This document shows positions 41,737 through 51,104 of a stretch of 64,000 nt of DNA, piece after piece. How positions within the stretch are numbered: the first letter of the stretch is position 1; each line of letters begins with the position of its first letter. A model generated the notes under the pieces. The model ran no database searches. It was not told the DNA's origin and was given only the letters and a program-made list of their open reading frames with translations. The stretch is from UBA8337 sp049889915 (GTDB lineage Bacteria; Pseudomonadota; Alphaproteobacteria; RS24): the NCBI GenBank assembly GCA_049889915.1, contig JBMHCM010000063.1, positions 1 through 64,000 of the forward strand, given 5' to 3'. The translations under genes were made by a program, and so were the position numbers.

Positions 41737-42408
41737 ATGAGTAAAAGCGCAGAAATTGCCGAAAGCGCGGCCGGGTTTGCCGCCCAGTTCGATGTTTCAC
41801 GTGAAACATTGGCGCGACTGACCACTTATCAAGCCCTGCTTGGGAAGTGGCAAAAGGCGGTCAATTTGGTCGGCCCCTCCACACTGGCGCAGTTTTGGCA
41901 ACGCCATGCGGCAGACTCGGCTCAGCTTTTGGCCTATGCACCGCCCAGCGGCAAGATATGGCTCGATTTGGGCAGCGGTGCCGGTTTTCCGGCACTTGTG
42001 CTGTCCATTTTGCTGGCCGAGCGTCACCCGAAGGCGTGTGTGCATATGGTGGAAAGCGACCGCAAAAAGGTCAATTTTTTGCGCACCGTCATTCGCGAAT
42101 GCGGTCTGACGGCTGAAGTGCATCATATGCGCATTGAAAAGCTGGCTGACGCGCCGCCGCCAGGCCTCGCGCAGGTTGATGTCATTACGGCGCGCGCTTT
42201 GGCGGCTTTGCCGCAATTGGCCGCCTATATGGCGCCGTTTTTCAATTCATCCACAATCGCCTTGCTGCATAAGGGGCGTGAATGGCAAGAGGAATTGACG
42301 CAGTGTCGTGAAATGTGGAAACTGCAAGTCGCGGCGCATCACAGTCTGACCGATCCGGCGGCCCGCATTCTGGCTCTGTCAGATTTGCGCGCCAAACCGT
42401 TTCACTAG
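41737..42408 (+). CDS. rsmG: 16S rRNA (guanine-527-N7)-methyltransferase RsmG (GidB)
   Basis: Methylates G527 of 16S rRNA. 223 residues. WQKAVNLVGPSTLAQFWQRHAADSAQLL, SAM-binding IWLDLGSGAGFPALVLSIL, MVESDRKKVNFLRTVIREC and ITARALAALPQLAAYM are diagnostic. Codons ~19-24 (DVSRET) are written by an embedded parS palindrome. First half of rsmG-parA-parB. Confidence 0.97.
   Translation: MSKSAEIAESAAGFAAQFDVSRETLARLTTYQALLGKWQKAVNLVGPSTLAQFWQRHAADSAQLLAYAPPSGKIWLDLGSGAGFPALVLSILLAERHPKACVHMVESDRKKVNFLRTVIRECGLTAEVHHMRIEKLADAPPPGLAQVDVITARALAALPQLAAYMAPFFNSSTIALLHKGREWQEELTQCREMWKLQVAAHHSLTDPAARILALSDLRAKPFH
41793..41808. promoter_or_regulatory. parS: parS centromere site inside rsmG
   Basis: A second perfect TGTTTCACGTGAAACA, within the rsmG coding sequence and read there as V-S-R-E-T. 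0.6 kb from parA. Confidence 0.95.
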
Positions 42409-42426
42409 CCGCAAATTGGAGCTTTT

Positions 42427-43275
42427 ATGACTGACATGGCCGCCATCCAGACCAGCCCGATAGAGCAGAAAACGCGGTTTATCTGTTTGGCCAATCAAAA
42501 AGGCGGAGTCGGGAAAACCACCACGGCGATTAATCTGGCCACTGCCTTGGCGGCGGTTGATGAAAAAGTGCTGCTGATTGATATGGACCCGCAGGGCAAT
42601 GCCTCAACCGGTTTGGGCATCGATCGGGCGGCCCGCACCACCACAAGCTTTGAATTGCTGCTGGGTGAAGTCAGTCTGGCCGAGGCGATTACCACCACTT
42701 TGGTGCCCGGTCTTGATGTGGTGCCGGCCAGTATGGATTTGCTCGGCGTTGAGGTTGAGCTGGCCGACAATCCGCGCCGTCTGCATCGGCTGAAGGACGA
42801 GTTGACGGGTTTTGTTGAAGCCCAGCCCAGCCGCTATTCCTACGTTTTTATCGATTGTCCGCCATCATTGAACATGCTGACGTTGAACGCCATGGTGGCG
42901 GCACAGTCGATTTTGGTGCCATTGCAATGTGAGTTTTTTGCGCTCGAAGGATTAAGCCAACTATTGCAGACCATTGAGCAGGTGAAAACCAGCCTGAACA
43001 ATCATTTGGACATTCAGGGCATTGTGCTGACCATGTATGATGCGCGCAATAATTTATCTACCCAAGTCGAGGCCGATGTGCGCGGTCACTTTAATGAGTT
43101 GGTTTACCAAACCCTGATCCCGCGCAATGTCCGCGTTTCGGAAGCGCCGAGCTTCGGCAAACCGGCGCTGCTTTATGATCACAAATGCAGCGGCTCGCAG
43201 GCCTATATGAAATTGGCCACCGAATTGATTAAACGTGAACGCCACCGCGCGACGGCAAATGAAGCGGCAAAGTGA
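42427..43275 (+). CDS. parA: Chromosome partitioning ATPase ParA
   Basis: Deviant-Walker ATPase moving ParB-parS complexes. 282 residues. Walker A FICLANQKGGVGKTTTAINLATAL (residues ~19-42), LLIDMDPQGNASTGLG (Walker A'), YVFIDCPPSLNMLTLNAM (Walker B), and VRVSEAPSFGKPALLYD-type RNVRVSEAPSFGKP near the end, as in chromosomal ParA. A ~15-residue N-terminal extension precedes the P-loop strand. 18 bp after rsmG. Confidence 0.98.
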   Translation: MTDMAAIQTSPIEQKTRFICLANQKGGVGKTTTAINLATALAAVDEKVLLIDMDPQGNASTGLGIDRAARTTTSFELLLGEVSLAEAITTTLVPGLDVVPASMDLLGVEVELADNPRRLHRLKDELTGFVEAQPSRYSYVFIDCPPSLNMLTLNAMVAAQSILVPLQCEFFALEGLSQLLQTIEQVKTSLNNHLDIQGIVLTMYDARNNLSTQVEADVRGHFNELVYQTLIPRNVRVSEAPSFGKPALLYDHKCSGSQAYMKLATELIKRERHRATANEAAK

Positions 43276-43282
43276 GGACATC

Positions 43283-44251
43283 ATGAACGATAAAAAACGA
43301 GGTTTGGGACGCGGGCTGTCAGCCTTGATTGGCGATACGGTCGAGCAGGCTCCGGCCGGAAATGATGCCGCAGCACCGGCAAGCACGGCCGCGCCGATGG
43401 CTGCAACCGAGACGGCAAGCGGTCAACCGCAGCGGCTTGGTGTCGATCAATTGCAGGCCGGTAAATTTCAGCCGCGGCAAAATTTTGCCGATGAAGATTT
43501 GCAAGCTCTGGCCGCATCGATCGCCAAATCCGGGATTTTGCAACCGCTCTTGGTGCGGCCCTTAAGTGCCGGCGCAGCGGGTAATGGAACTGATGGTGCG
43601 GCGCAATATGAGATTATTGCCGGTGAGCGACGCTGGCGGGCGGCGCAATTGGCCAAGCTGCATGATGTGCCGGTGATTGTGCAAAACATTAATGATGTGA
43701 CGGCACTGGAAATCGGTATTATCGAAAACGTCCAACGCGCCGACCTCAATCCGATTGAAGAAGCTGAAGGATATCAACGACTTATCAGCGAGTTTGCCTA
43801 TACGCAGGCGGAGCTGGCCGACACCATTGGCAAAAGCCGCAGCCATATCGCCAATTTGCTGCGCTTGACGGAAGCCCCGCAAGCGGTGCGCCAAGCATTG
43901 ATTGACGGCAAAATTTCCATGGGCCATGCGCGCGCCCTTTTGGGTGTTGAAGAGCCGGCCGCTTTGGTCAAACAAATCATCGCCGAGGGGTTGAGCGTGC
44001 GGGCGGTTGAGAAATTGGCCGCGGCGGCAAAACCCAACGACGCATCAGACGGCAAAGCGGATGGACGACCGGCGTCCGGTAAAGCGGAAAAAGATGCCGA
44101 CACACGGGCCTTGGAAAAAACAATTTCCGATGCGCTCGGCCTGGCCGTTTCCATTGATGATAAAGGCGCCGATTGCGGTGGCGCCGTGACGCTGGAATAT
44201 AAAACGCTGGAACAGCTTGATGATGTGGTCGCCAAACTGATCGGCAACTGA
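43283..44251 (+). CDS. parB: Chromosome partitioning protein ParB
   Basis: CTP-dependent clamp that loads at parS and spreads. 322 residues from ATG 43283 (MNDKKRGLGRGLSALIGD) with GAGG upstream; upstream in-frame ATG inside parA is rejected. ParA-activating N-terminus GRGLSAL; CTP/arginine-rich patch GERRWRAAQLAKLH and ENVQRADLNPIEEAEGYQRL; helix-turn-helix TQAELADTIGKSRSHIANLLRL recognising parS; C-terminal dimerisation region after an Ala/Lys-rich linker. Convergent with holA. Confidence 0.98.
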   Translation: MNDKKRGLGRGLSALIGDTVEQAPAGNDAAAPASTAAPMAATETASGQPQRLGVDQLQAGKFQPRQNFADEDLQALAASIAKSGILQPLLVRPLSAGAAGNGTDGAAQYEIIAGERRWRAAQLAKLHDVPVIVQNINDVTALEIGIIENVQRADLNPIEEAEGYQRLISEFAYTQAELADTIGKSRSHIANLLRLTEAPQAVRQALIDGKISMGHARALLGVEEPAALVKQIIAEGLSVRAVEKLAAAAKPNDASDGKADGRPASGKAEKDADTRALEKTISDALGLAVSIDDKGADCGGAVTLEYKTLEQLDDVVAKLIGN

Positions 44252-44268
44252 TTGCAAGCGGCCGTGGT

Positions 44269-45324
44269 TTATAAACGCGCCGCCCGCGCGATACGCAAAA
44301 TCGCCTGACCGGCTTGCGCATGCGCCAGACCGGCAGCGGCCCCCCGACACGCGGTTTCGGCCTCTTGCAAAATCGATAAGGCGCGCGCCACTTTGCGCGA
44401 TGACCAAAACCGCATTTGCTCCTCAACCAAAGGCTTGCGGCGAAAATGCAAAGGCGGACGAAAAGCGGCCAAAGCTTGATTTTGCGGTGTGCCTTTCTCC
44501 AACAGACCCAATGCCAAATGCAGTGTTTGGAAATGCAGCCGGAGGGTGGGCAGCGTGTTGGCGGCTGAGGTGCCGGCTTCGGCCAGGCGGGCCAGCGCGC
44601 GGTCGGCGGCATCCAACCGCCCCAAGGCGACATTATCAATCAGCTTGTCAAAACCGGCTTGCGTTTGGTCGCCCAATCCGGCCTCAATATCTTCAGCGGT
44701 AATCATGCCGGTCGGGTCTTTTTTGCCGAGCGGGCCTTTAAACAAAACCAACCGCTCCAATTCGCGCTGGATAATGCCGCGATCGGTTGCCAAGCGGGCG
44801 CCCAACATATCCAAGGCTTGCGCGTCAATGCGGTAATTCTCGGCCTCCAAAAAACTGCGGGTCAGTCGGGCAATGTCGCGCCCTTCCAGCGCATAGCAGG
44901 GTAGCGCCATGGCGTTTTTATGTTTCTCGGCCAATTTGCGCAACGCCGATGACGGCTTTAAATTGCCCGCCTCAATGACCACCAGACTTTGCGCATTGGC
45001 GGCCGGTTCGCTTTCCAGCCAAAGTCGCGCCGCCTCGGGCACGGCCCCGCCACCACCGGTCACCCGCACCAATTTGCTGTCCCCAAACATCGGCAGGGCG
45101 GCGGCTTCATCGGCCAAAAGACCGGGCTGTCCGGTCAATTGCCCGTCGTGAAAATCGACATATTGCAGCGGGTCAAAATCAGCGCCGAGAAATTTTTGTT
45201 TCAGCGTCTTGCCGGTTTCAGCCACACCGCCTTCATCGGGGCCATAAATCAACACCAAAGCCGGCAGGCTGGTCGGCGTCATTTCCGACAGCCAGCCCTC
45301 CACCTTATAGGCCTGCAGCTTCAC
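44269..45324 (-). CDS. holA: DNA polymerase III delta subunit
   Basis: Clamp-loader wrench subunit. 351 residues from GTG 45322-45324, overlapping the lptE stop as GTGA. Features: ALVLIYGPDEGGVAETG, ADEAAALPMFGDSKLVRV, VVIEAGNLKPSSALRKLAEKHKNAMALPCYALEGRDIARL, DRGIIQRELERLVLFKG, and a helical C-terminus. Order leuS-lptE-holA is widespread in proteobacteria. Confidence 0.95.
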   Translation of the reverse strand: MKLQAYKVEGWLSEMTPTSLPALVLIYGPDEGGVAETGKTLKQKFLGADFDPLQYVDFHDGQLTGQPGLLADEAAALPMFGDSKLVRVTGGGGAVPEAARLWLESEPAANAQSLVVIEAGNLKPSSALRKLAEKHKNAMALPCYALEGRDIARLTRSFLEAENYRIDAQALDMLGARLATDRGIIQRELERLVLFKGPLGKKDPTGMITAEDIEAGLGDQTQAGFDKLIDNVALGRLDAADRALARLAEAGTSAANTLPTLRLHFQTLHLALGLLEKGTPQNQALAAFRPPLHFRRKPLVEEQMRFWSSRKVARALSILQEAETACRGAAAGLAHAQAGQAILRIARAARL

Positions 45325-45875
45325 TGTTTGGCCTCTTGGTCATCTTCTCGTGCGCCCTCTTGGGTAGTCCGTTTTTCACGCGGCAAAGCGGCGACGAAGG
45401 CGGCCATGCGATCGGCCAATTGTTGCAGCGCCAAATCGGTCAATTCGCGCTTGCGTTGCATTTCATCGGCCGCACTGTCAGAGCCGGCCAGGCTCAGCGT
45501 TTCGGTAAACCGCGCATTGCGCTGCCGGTCATCATCCGCATGTCGGGCGACAATTGTGCCGGAAAACTGCAATTGCGTGCGTTGCGCATCGCCGCTGGCA
45601 TCCAATTGGCTGTCACTGCTGCTTTGGCTGACCGCGACCGTAATATGCCAAACACCAGTTTCGCTGAGGCGCAGTCTTTCGCGCAGAGACCTTGCCAATA
45701 ATTGGTTCGAGAGTTGCGCCGATGTCTCAGCTTTAACCGAGGCCACCCCAACCCTGTTTTCATTCAGCCGATGTACCGGCGTAAAGCCGCAAGCTGCCAG
45801 CATCAGACCGGCCGCGGCAAGTGCCGACCATTTTTGCGACCAATGACGGCGCCGGTTAAATGACGATGTTGACAA
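45321..45875 (-). CDS. lptE: LPS-assembly lipoprotein LptE
   Basis: Plug of the LptD outer-membrane LPS translocon. About 184 residues if it starts at TTG 45873-45875, overlapping the end of leuS by 20 bp. No ATG or GTG gives a sensible signal: the frame is open to 46001 inside leuS. The reading gives RRRHWSQKWSALAAAGLMLAAC, a basic stretch, hydrophobic core and lipobox LAAC, then GFTPVHRL. SNQLLARSLRERLRLSETGVWHITV and RKRELTDLALQQLADRMAAF fit LptE. Position between leuS and holA supports it; the exact start is uncertain. Confidence 0.85.
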   Translation of the reverse strand: MSTSSFNRRRHWSQKWSALAAAGLMLAACGFTPVHRLNENRVGVASVKAETSAQLSNQLLARSLRERLRLSETGVWHITVAVSQSSSDSQLDASGDAQRTQLQFSGTIVARHADDDRQRNARFTETLSLAGSDSAADEMQRKRELTDLALQQLADRMAAFVAALPREKRTTQEGAREDDQEAKQ

Positions 45876-48432
45876 TGCGCCCCGGCACGACAATGACTTT
45901 TTTGATCGGCTTGCCGTCAATGAACTTCTCCACTTGCGGGTCGGCCAAAGCGGCTGCCTCGACGGTCGCCGCATCGGCTTCTTTGGCGACGGTAATGTCA
46001 CCGCGTTTTTTACCGCCGACTTGCACCGGCAGGGTAATCACATCTTCAACCAAAACGCTGTCATCGGCAACCGGCCAAGCGGCCTCGGCCAATAATCCGT
46101 CGCCGCCGAGTATCTCCCAACCGGTTTCGGCCAAATGCGGCACCATCGGCCCCAAAAGCTGCGCCAGCACACGCAAGCCATAGATATAGCAATGTTTGTC
46201 TTCAGCAGTCTCAGGCTGGAACGCCGACAAGGCATTGGTCAGCTCATACAATCGCGCCACGGCGCGGTTAAAGCCAAGTGCCGCCAAATCATCACTGACC
46301 GCGGCAACGGCTTTTTGGCAGGCACGATAGAGGTCTAAAGCTTTTTTTTGCTCGCCAGCCGGCGGGCCGGAAGCGATATCGGCATCACCAACCAAGGCGC
46401 GCGCGCCATCAAACAGGCGCCACACACGGTTGATGAAGCGCCAGGCCCCTTCAATGCCGTCTTGTGTCCATTGAACATCGCGCTCCGGCGGGCTGTCGGA
46501 CAGCATAAACCAACGCGCTGTGTCGGCGCCGTAACGAGCGATAATATCATCCGGGTCGACAACATTTTTCTTCGACTTGGACATTTTCTCAATGCCGCCA
46601 ATCGTAACTGCGATATTTTCGTCATCGGCCAGGACGGCATCTTTTTCGCGGCGGATAATTTCTTGCGGTGCCAGCCATTGCCCGTCCGGATGTTTATAGG
46701 TCTCGTGATTGACCATGCCTTGGGTGAACAGACCGTCAAACGGCTCTTTGACGCTTAAATGGCCGGTAATTTGCATGGCGCGGGCATAAAACCGCGCATA
46801 AAGCAGATGCAAAATCGCATGCTCAATGCCGCCAATATATTGGTCAACCGGCAGCCAATAATCGACCGCCTGTTTGTCGGTCGGGCTGTCTTCGGCCAGT
46901 CCGGCAAAGCGGGCAAAATACCAAGAGCTGTCAATAAAAGTGTCAAATGTGTCGGTCTCGCGCTGTGCTGCCGCGCCGCAAGACGGGCAATCGACATGTT
47001 TCCAGCTCGGGTGATGATCAAGCGGATTGCCCGGCTTTTCAAAACTCACATCATCCGGCAATGTCACCGGCAGCTCGGCGCGCGGCACCGGCACCGTGCC
47101 GCAAGACGGGCAATGAATTACCGGTATTGGGCAGCCCCAATAACGTTGCCGCGACACACCCCAATCGCGCAAGCGGAAGTTGACCTTACGGTGCCCCAAA
47201 CCTTGCGCCTCAAATTGGTCAATTATCTGCGCCCGTGCGGCTTGTGGGGTCAGCCCATCCAATGGGCCGGAATTGACCATCACCCCATCGCCCGTATAGG
47301 CGGTGTCGGTGACGGCTAAACCCGCCTCATCTTTTGGCCGCACCACAGTGCGCACCGGCAAGTCATATTTTAGCGCGAAATCCAAATCGCGCTGGTCATG
47401 CGCCGGACAGGCGAAAATCGCGCCGGTGCCATAGCCCATCAACACGAAATTGGCGATATAGACCGGCAGTTGCCAATCTGCATCAAGCGGGTGGGAAACT
47501 TTCAGGCCGGTATCAAAGCCAAGCTTTTCACCGGCTTCTATATCAGCCTCGGATGTGCCGCGCCGCGCGCATTCGGCGCGAAAGGCTGCCAAATCGGCAT
47601 TGCCCTCGGCCAGCTGCAAGGCCAGCGGGTGGTCCGGTGAAATGGCGCAAAAACTGGCGCCATATAATGTATCCGGCCGAGTAGTGTAAATTTCCAAAGC
47701 GGAAAAATCACCGACCGGTTCAGTCAGCCGGAAAGAGCAAGCCAGCCCTTCCGAACGGCCGATCCAATTGGCTTGCATCAGGCGGACTTTTTCCGGCCAG
47801 CGTTCCAGCCCGTCCAGCGCGCTCAGCAGCTCATCGGCATGTTCGGAGATTTTCAAAAACCATTGCGTCAGTCTTTTCTGCTCAACCGGCGCACCGGAAC
47901 GCCAGCCCTTGCCGTCAATCACTTGCTCATTGGCCAATACGGTTTGGTCAACCGGGTCCCAATTGACCACGCTTTCGCGCCGATCGACCAAATCGGCATC
48001 GAGGAAATCCAAAAACATCGCTTGTTCATGGGCGTAATAGCTCGGATCGCAAGTGGCGAATTCACGGCTCCAATCAATCGACAGGCCAAGCTTTTTCAGC
48101 TGCCCACGCATGGCGTCAATATTGCCATAGGTCCAACTGCCCGGATGGGTGCCTTTTTCCATCGCCGCATTTTCGGCCGGCATGCCAAATGCATCCCAGC
48201 CCATTGGGTGCAGTACGTTAAAGCCTTGCGCTTTTTTGAAACGTGCCACCACATCGCCCATGGCATAATTGCGCACATGGCCCATATGAATGCGCCCCGA
48301 CGGATAGGGAAACATTTCCAACACATAATATTTCGGGCGGTCGGTATCGGCGTCTCCGGCAGCGAAACAATCGGCATCCTCCCAAGCCGATTGCCAACGC
48401 GCCTCATGGGCCGATGGCTCATATTGCGTCAT
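45856..48432 (-). CDS. leuS: Leucyl-tRNA synthetase
   Basis: Charges tRNA-Leu. 858 residues. HIGH-type motif in FPYPSGRIHMGHVRNYAMGDVVARFKKAQG (as HMGH, residues ~49-52), editing (CP1) domain TTRPDTLYGASFCAISPDHPLA and GTGAIFACPAHDQRD, zinc-like CPSCGTV and CPSCGAAA pairs, KMSKSKKNVVDPDDII (~residue 612), anticodon-binding domain and C-terminal KKVIVVPGRIVNIVI. 9 bp after the DUF3576 lipoprotein gene. Confidence 0.99.
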   Translation of the reverse strand: MTQYEPSAHEARWQSAWEDADCFAAGDADTDRPKYYVLEMFPYPSGRIHMGHVRNYAMGDVVARFKKAQGFNVLHPMGWDAFGMPAENAAMEKGTHPGSWTYGNIDAMRGQLKKLGLSIDWSREFATCDPSYYAHEQAMFLDFLDADLVDRRESVVNWDPVDQTVLANEQVIDGKGWRSGAPVEQKRLTQWFLKISEHADELLSALDGLERWPEKVRLMQANWIGRSEGLACSFRLTEPVGDFSALEIYTTRPDTLYGASFCAISPDHPLALQLAEGNADLAAFRAECARRGTSEADIEAGEKLGFDTGLKVSHPLDADWQLPVYIANFVLMGYGTGAIFACPAHDQRDLDFALKYDLPVRTVVRPKDEAGLAVTDTAYTGDGVMVNSGPLDGLTPQAARAQIIDQFEAQGLGHRKVNFRLRDWGVSRQRYWGCPIPVIHCPSCGTVPVPRAELPVTLPDDVSFEKPGNPLDHHPSWKHVDCPSCGAAAQRETDTFDTFIDSSWYFARFAGLAEDSPTDKQAVDYWLPVDQYIGGIEHAILHLLYARFYARAMQITGHLSVKEPFDGLFTQGMVNHETYKHPDGQWLAPQEIIRREKDAVLADDENIAVTIGGIEKMSKSKKNVVDPDDIIARYGADTARWFMLSDSPPERDVQWTQDGIEGAWRFINRVWRLFDGARALVGDADIASGPPAGEQKKALDLYRACQKAVAAVSDDLAALGFNRAVARLYELTNALSAFQPETAEDKHCYIYGLRVLAQLLGPMVPHLAETGWEILGGDGLLAEAAWPVADDSVLVEDVITLPVQVGGKKRGDITVAKEADAATVEAAALADPQVEKFIDGKPIKKVIVVPGRIVNIVI

Positions 48433-48441
48433 GTAAACGTC

Positions 48442-49023
48442 CTAGCGCGCAGTGCGGCGGGCCAAGGCGAAATCGCGGGCCCGCGTCAAAATGATATTTT
48501 CCATTTGCCGTTCGGCGCGCGGCGAGGCAGCCAAGCCGGTCCAGCGATTATTGCGCCATTTTTCACGGAAAATAGAAACCCGCAGCGCATCGGCGCGCAG
48601 TTCCAAACCGGTCAGCACAATATTGATTTTCACCCGTTCATTGGCGGCACCCGGGTCATTATACCAATCGGTGATAATCGTGCCGCCCATCGGGTCGGCC
48701 GCCGCCAAGGGCATAAAGCGGATGGTGTCCAAAGCGGCGCGCCATAAATCGCTATTGACGGCCAGCCCTTGCGGCAGGCTGTCTTGTGTTTGGGTGGAAG
48801 CTTCTTCACCTTGCGGTCCTGCGGTCTCGGCTTTTTTATCATCTTTAAAAAAGCTGAAATTGTCGAGAAACGAGCCGCTTTCTTCATTTGCGCCATTTGA
48901 CAAGTCGGGATAATCGGCCTCGGTCGTCAGATTGGCGCAAGCTGCCAATGAACCCGCCAATAAGGCGGCCAGAAGCGGTTTGGCCAATTTGGCAGTCAGC
49001 GATGTCGGTTTAGCAAAGCCCAT
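48442..49023 (-). CDS. DUF3576 lipoprotein
   Basis: Conserved alphaproteobacterial lipoprotein of unknown function. 193 residues. Signal with hydrophobic core PLLAALLAGSLAAC and lipobox SLAAC (Cys ~29), followed by an acidic, Ser/Gln-rich segment and a domain with LPQGLAVNSDLWRAALDTIRFMPLAAADPMGGTIITDWYNDP, ERVKINIVLTGLELRADALRVSIFRE. Usually found directly upstream of leuS, as here, suggesting an envelope role with LptE; inferred. Confidence 0.9.
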   Translation of the reverse strand: MGFAKPTSLTAKLAKPLLAALLAGSLAACANLTTEADYPDLSNGANEESGSFLDNFSFFKDDKKAETAGPQGEEASTQTQDSLPQGLAVNSDLWRAALDTIRFMPLAAADPMGGTIITDWYNDPGAANERVKINIVLTGLELRADALRVSIFREKWRNNRWTGLAASPRAERQMENIILTRARDFALARRTAR

Positions 49024-49160
49024 AGGAAACTCCGGAAAAAAGTCTGCTCAATTCATATGAAACGCGGCGGCAGATGTAAAGGCTGGATAGAAGATAAACG
49101 CCGCGAAAAACAGTGTAACAGCGAGAGGTTTTGCGCCGCTAAGCGTCTTCAGCCTGCGGC

Positions 49161-49718
49161 TCAATCAGTGCTGGCAAAAGCACTGATCGCAGCAAAGCCG
49201 GCAAACACCGTACAGCTTGGGTCAAGCCGCGCCATTTTGGCGGCGCTCATGCCGCCCAGCGCAATGGGCGTGAGTTGCAAGGCTAAGGCCTGGCGGGCCA
49301 AGCCCTGCGCCCGTATCACCCCCAAAGGCGTGGCGCTCGGGTGGCTGGCCGTGGCAAATATCGGCGACAGCAAAACGCTGCGACAGCCGGCCCGTTGGGC
49401 CTGCAGTAATTCGCGGCGATTATGCACGGCCGCACTGTCGGGCACCGCGCCGCAACGCAAAGCCGGTCGCGCCAATTGATAAGACGGGCAATGAAAGCCG
49501 ACTTTCAGCCGCGCCGCGAGTTTGGCATCGCCGGCCACCGCGAAACTGACACCAAAGCGACGGCACAAATCGCGCATCGCTTCGGCCAAGCCGAGCCTGT
49601 CAGGCGTATCATAATCGCGCAGAATGCACGCCGTCGGCCGCGCCTTGGCGATGATTGTTGGCCAATCGGGGCAACGCACGGCGTCGGAGAGGAAATAGCG
49701 CTGGGGAAAAGAAGTCAT
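49161..49718 (-). CDS. Thiamine phosphate synthase-like protein (ThiE/TenI family)
   Basis: 185 residues, shorter than typical ThiE (~210). Barrel segments: QRYFLSDAVR, ACILRDYD, FAVAGDAKLAARLKVGFHCPSYQL, ELLQAQRAGCRSVLLSPIFATASHPSATPLGVI (phosphate-binding SPIFxT) and PIALGGMSAAKMARL, VFAGFAAISAF. Whether it makes thiamine phosphate is doubtful; the pyrophosphate-binding residues are not all evident. In alphaproteobacteria such proteins often sit beside the YggS gene, as here (divergent). Confidence 0.82.
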   Translation of the reverse strand: MTSFPQRYFLSDAVRCPDWPTIIAKARPTACILRDYDTPDRLGLAEAMRDLCRRFGVSFAVAGDAKLAARLKVGFHCPSYQLARPALRCGAVPDSAAVHNRRELLQAQRAGCRSVLLSPIFATASHPSATPLGVIRAQGLARQALALQLTPIALGGMSAAKMARLDPSCTVFAGFAAISAFASTD

Positions 49719-49734
49719 GGCGATGATTGAAAAT

Positions 49735-49743
49735 TGCTATACT
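49735..49743 (+). promoter_or_regulatory. Extended -10 promoter candidate for the YggS-family gene
   Basis: TGCTATACT (TGn + TATACT, -10 at 49738-49743) without a clear -35. Transcription would start about 85 nt before the ATG at 49837. Confidence 0.45.
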
Positions 49744-49836
49744 GCCCCCACATTAACCGATAATCACCGCGCCACAACCGGCCGGCTGACCCGTCAAAGC
49801 CTAAAGTTTAACAAAGACACCGCCAGAGAGCCGAGA

Positions 49837-50529
49837 ATGACCGATATGCCAGCCGACCACTCAGTCGAGAGTGCTGCCGACAAATTAGCGCATGTTCAAG
49901 CCGAAATGGCTGCCGCCGCGCAAGCCGCCGGGCGGCGCGCCGATGAGGTCATCCTGTTGGCCGTGTCGAAAACCAAGCCGGTCGAAGAGATCGAGCCCTT
50001 TATCGCCGCCGGTCACCGTCATTTTGCTGAAAACCGCGTGCAGGAGGCGGCGGAAAAATGGCCGGCCCTGCAACAAGCGCATGGCGATATTGAATTGCAC
50101 CTCATCGGCTCGTTGCAAAGCAACAAGACCAAGCAGGCGGTGGATTTGTTCGATGTCATTCACACGCTTGATCGCGCCAAATTGGCGCGCAAATTGGCCG
50201 AGTTCAAAGATCGGCCCGATTTTCCCAAGCTGTTTATCCAAGTCAATACCGGCGCTGAGCCGCAAAAAGCCGGCATTGAACCGGAGCACTTGGCCGATTT
50301 TCATGCGCTGTGTCGCGATTTGGGGCTGACAATTGACGGCTTGATGTGCATTCCACCGATTGATGAGGCGGCAGGTCCGCATTTCGCGCTTTTGGGCAAG
50401 CTGGCGGCCCTAATCGGCGTTGAACAGCTCTCCATGGGCATGACGGCCGATTATCCCAAAGCCATTGGATTGGGGGCCAGCCATATTCGCGTCGGGACAC
50501 AATTATTCGGCGCCCGCCAAAAGCCATAA
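49837..50529 (+). CDS. PLP homeostasis protein, YggS/PROSC family
   Basis: Pyridoxal-phosphate-binding protein buffering cellular vitamin B6. 230 residues from ATG 49837 (MTDMPADHSVESAADK), GAGAG upstream. PLP-lysine segment VILLAVSKTKPVEEI, FAENRVQEAAEKW, HLIGSLQSNKTKQAVDLFDVIHTLDRAKLARKL, KLFIQVNTGAEPQKAGI, GLMCIPPI, LSMGMTADYPKAIGLGASHIRVGTQLFG are all diagnostic. Confidence 0.96.
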   Translation: MTDMPADHSVESAADKLAHVQAEMAAAAQAAGRRADEVILLAVSKTKPVEEIEPFIAAGHRHFAENRVQEAAEKWPALQQAHGDIELHLIGSLQSNKTKQAVDLFDVIHTLDRAKLARKLAEFKDRPDFPKLFIQVNTGAEPQKAGIEPEHLADFHALCRDLGLTIDGLMCIPPIDEAAGPHFALLGKLAALIGVEQLSMGMTADYPKAIGLGASHIRVGTQLFGARQKP

Positions 50530-50555
50530 GTCCAAAAAAGCGGCTACTTGCGAAT

Positions 50556-51104
50556 TTATTGCGGGCCTTCGGTAATCTCTACCAGACAACCCGGCCGGGC
50601 ATGGCGGACAATGAAGCGCAGCGTTGCAAAGCTGACGGCGATGCAGCCCAGGGTCGGCTGGAAGTTTTTTTTCTGGAAATGCAAAAAAATCGCGCTCCCT
50701 TGGCCGGCTTGCGGCGGATCGTCATTATGGCCCAGCGTAAAAAACCCGTCATACAGGCCGTCATGCCGCCACAAACGCTCGTGACTGGCGGCAAATGGAC
50801 GCCTGATCGGCCGATTATAGGCGTTATGAGTCGGCGCATCGCACCAGCCGCTTTTCTGCTGAATTTGATGCGTTTCAAAGGCGGTTTCAGGGCTCTGCAA
50901 CCGGTCGGGGCGGTACCAAAATTGCCGTAAGGGGAAAACCCCCAAAGGGGTTGCCCGATCGCCTTCTTTTTTGGCCTTGCTGACGCCGGCCGCCCCCAAA
51001 GCGCAACGCGCCCGATGCGGCCCAAAGCGCAATACGCCGTGATGCGCTTGCGCACCGGTCGGGTGCACGCGAATGATTTGTCGAAAACGGGGCGCATGGC
51101 TCAT
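50556..51104 (-). CDS. L,D-transpeptidase-like protein (YkuD domain)
   Basis: Family cross-links peptidoglycan with 3-3 bridges or anchors lipoproteins. 182 residues. ALGAAGVSKAKKEGDRATPLGVFPLRQFWYRPDR is the usual beginning of the standalone YkuD domain; catalytic region SAIFLHFQKKNFQPTLGCIAVSFATLRFIV with His and Cys (~148). No signal peptide is evident, which is usual for this alphaproteobacterial subgroup. Convergent with the YggS gene and divergent from the CenR-like regulator, an envelope regulator. Confidence 0.87.
   Translation of the reverse strand: MSHAPRFRQIIRVHPTGAQAHHGVLRFGPHRARCALGAAGVSKAKKEGDRATPLGVFPLRQFWYRPDRLQSPETAFETHQIQQKSGWCDAPTHNAYNRPIRRPFAASHERLWRHDGLYDGFFTLGHNDDPPQAGQGSAIFLHFQKKNFQPTLGCIAVSFATLRFIVRHARPGCLVEITEGPQ

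Noticed and set aside
45876..46001. Longer lptE reading frame inside leuS
   Set aside because: Lacks signal-peptide character and lies within the leuS coding region.
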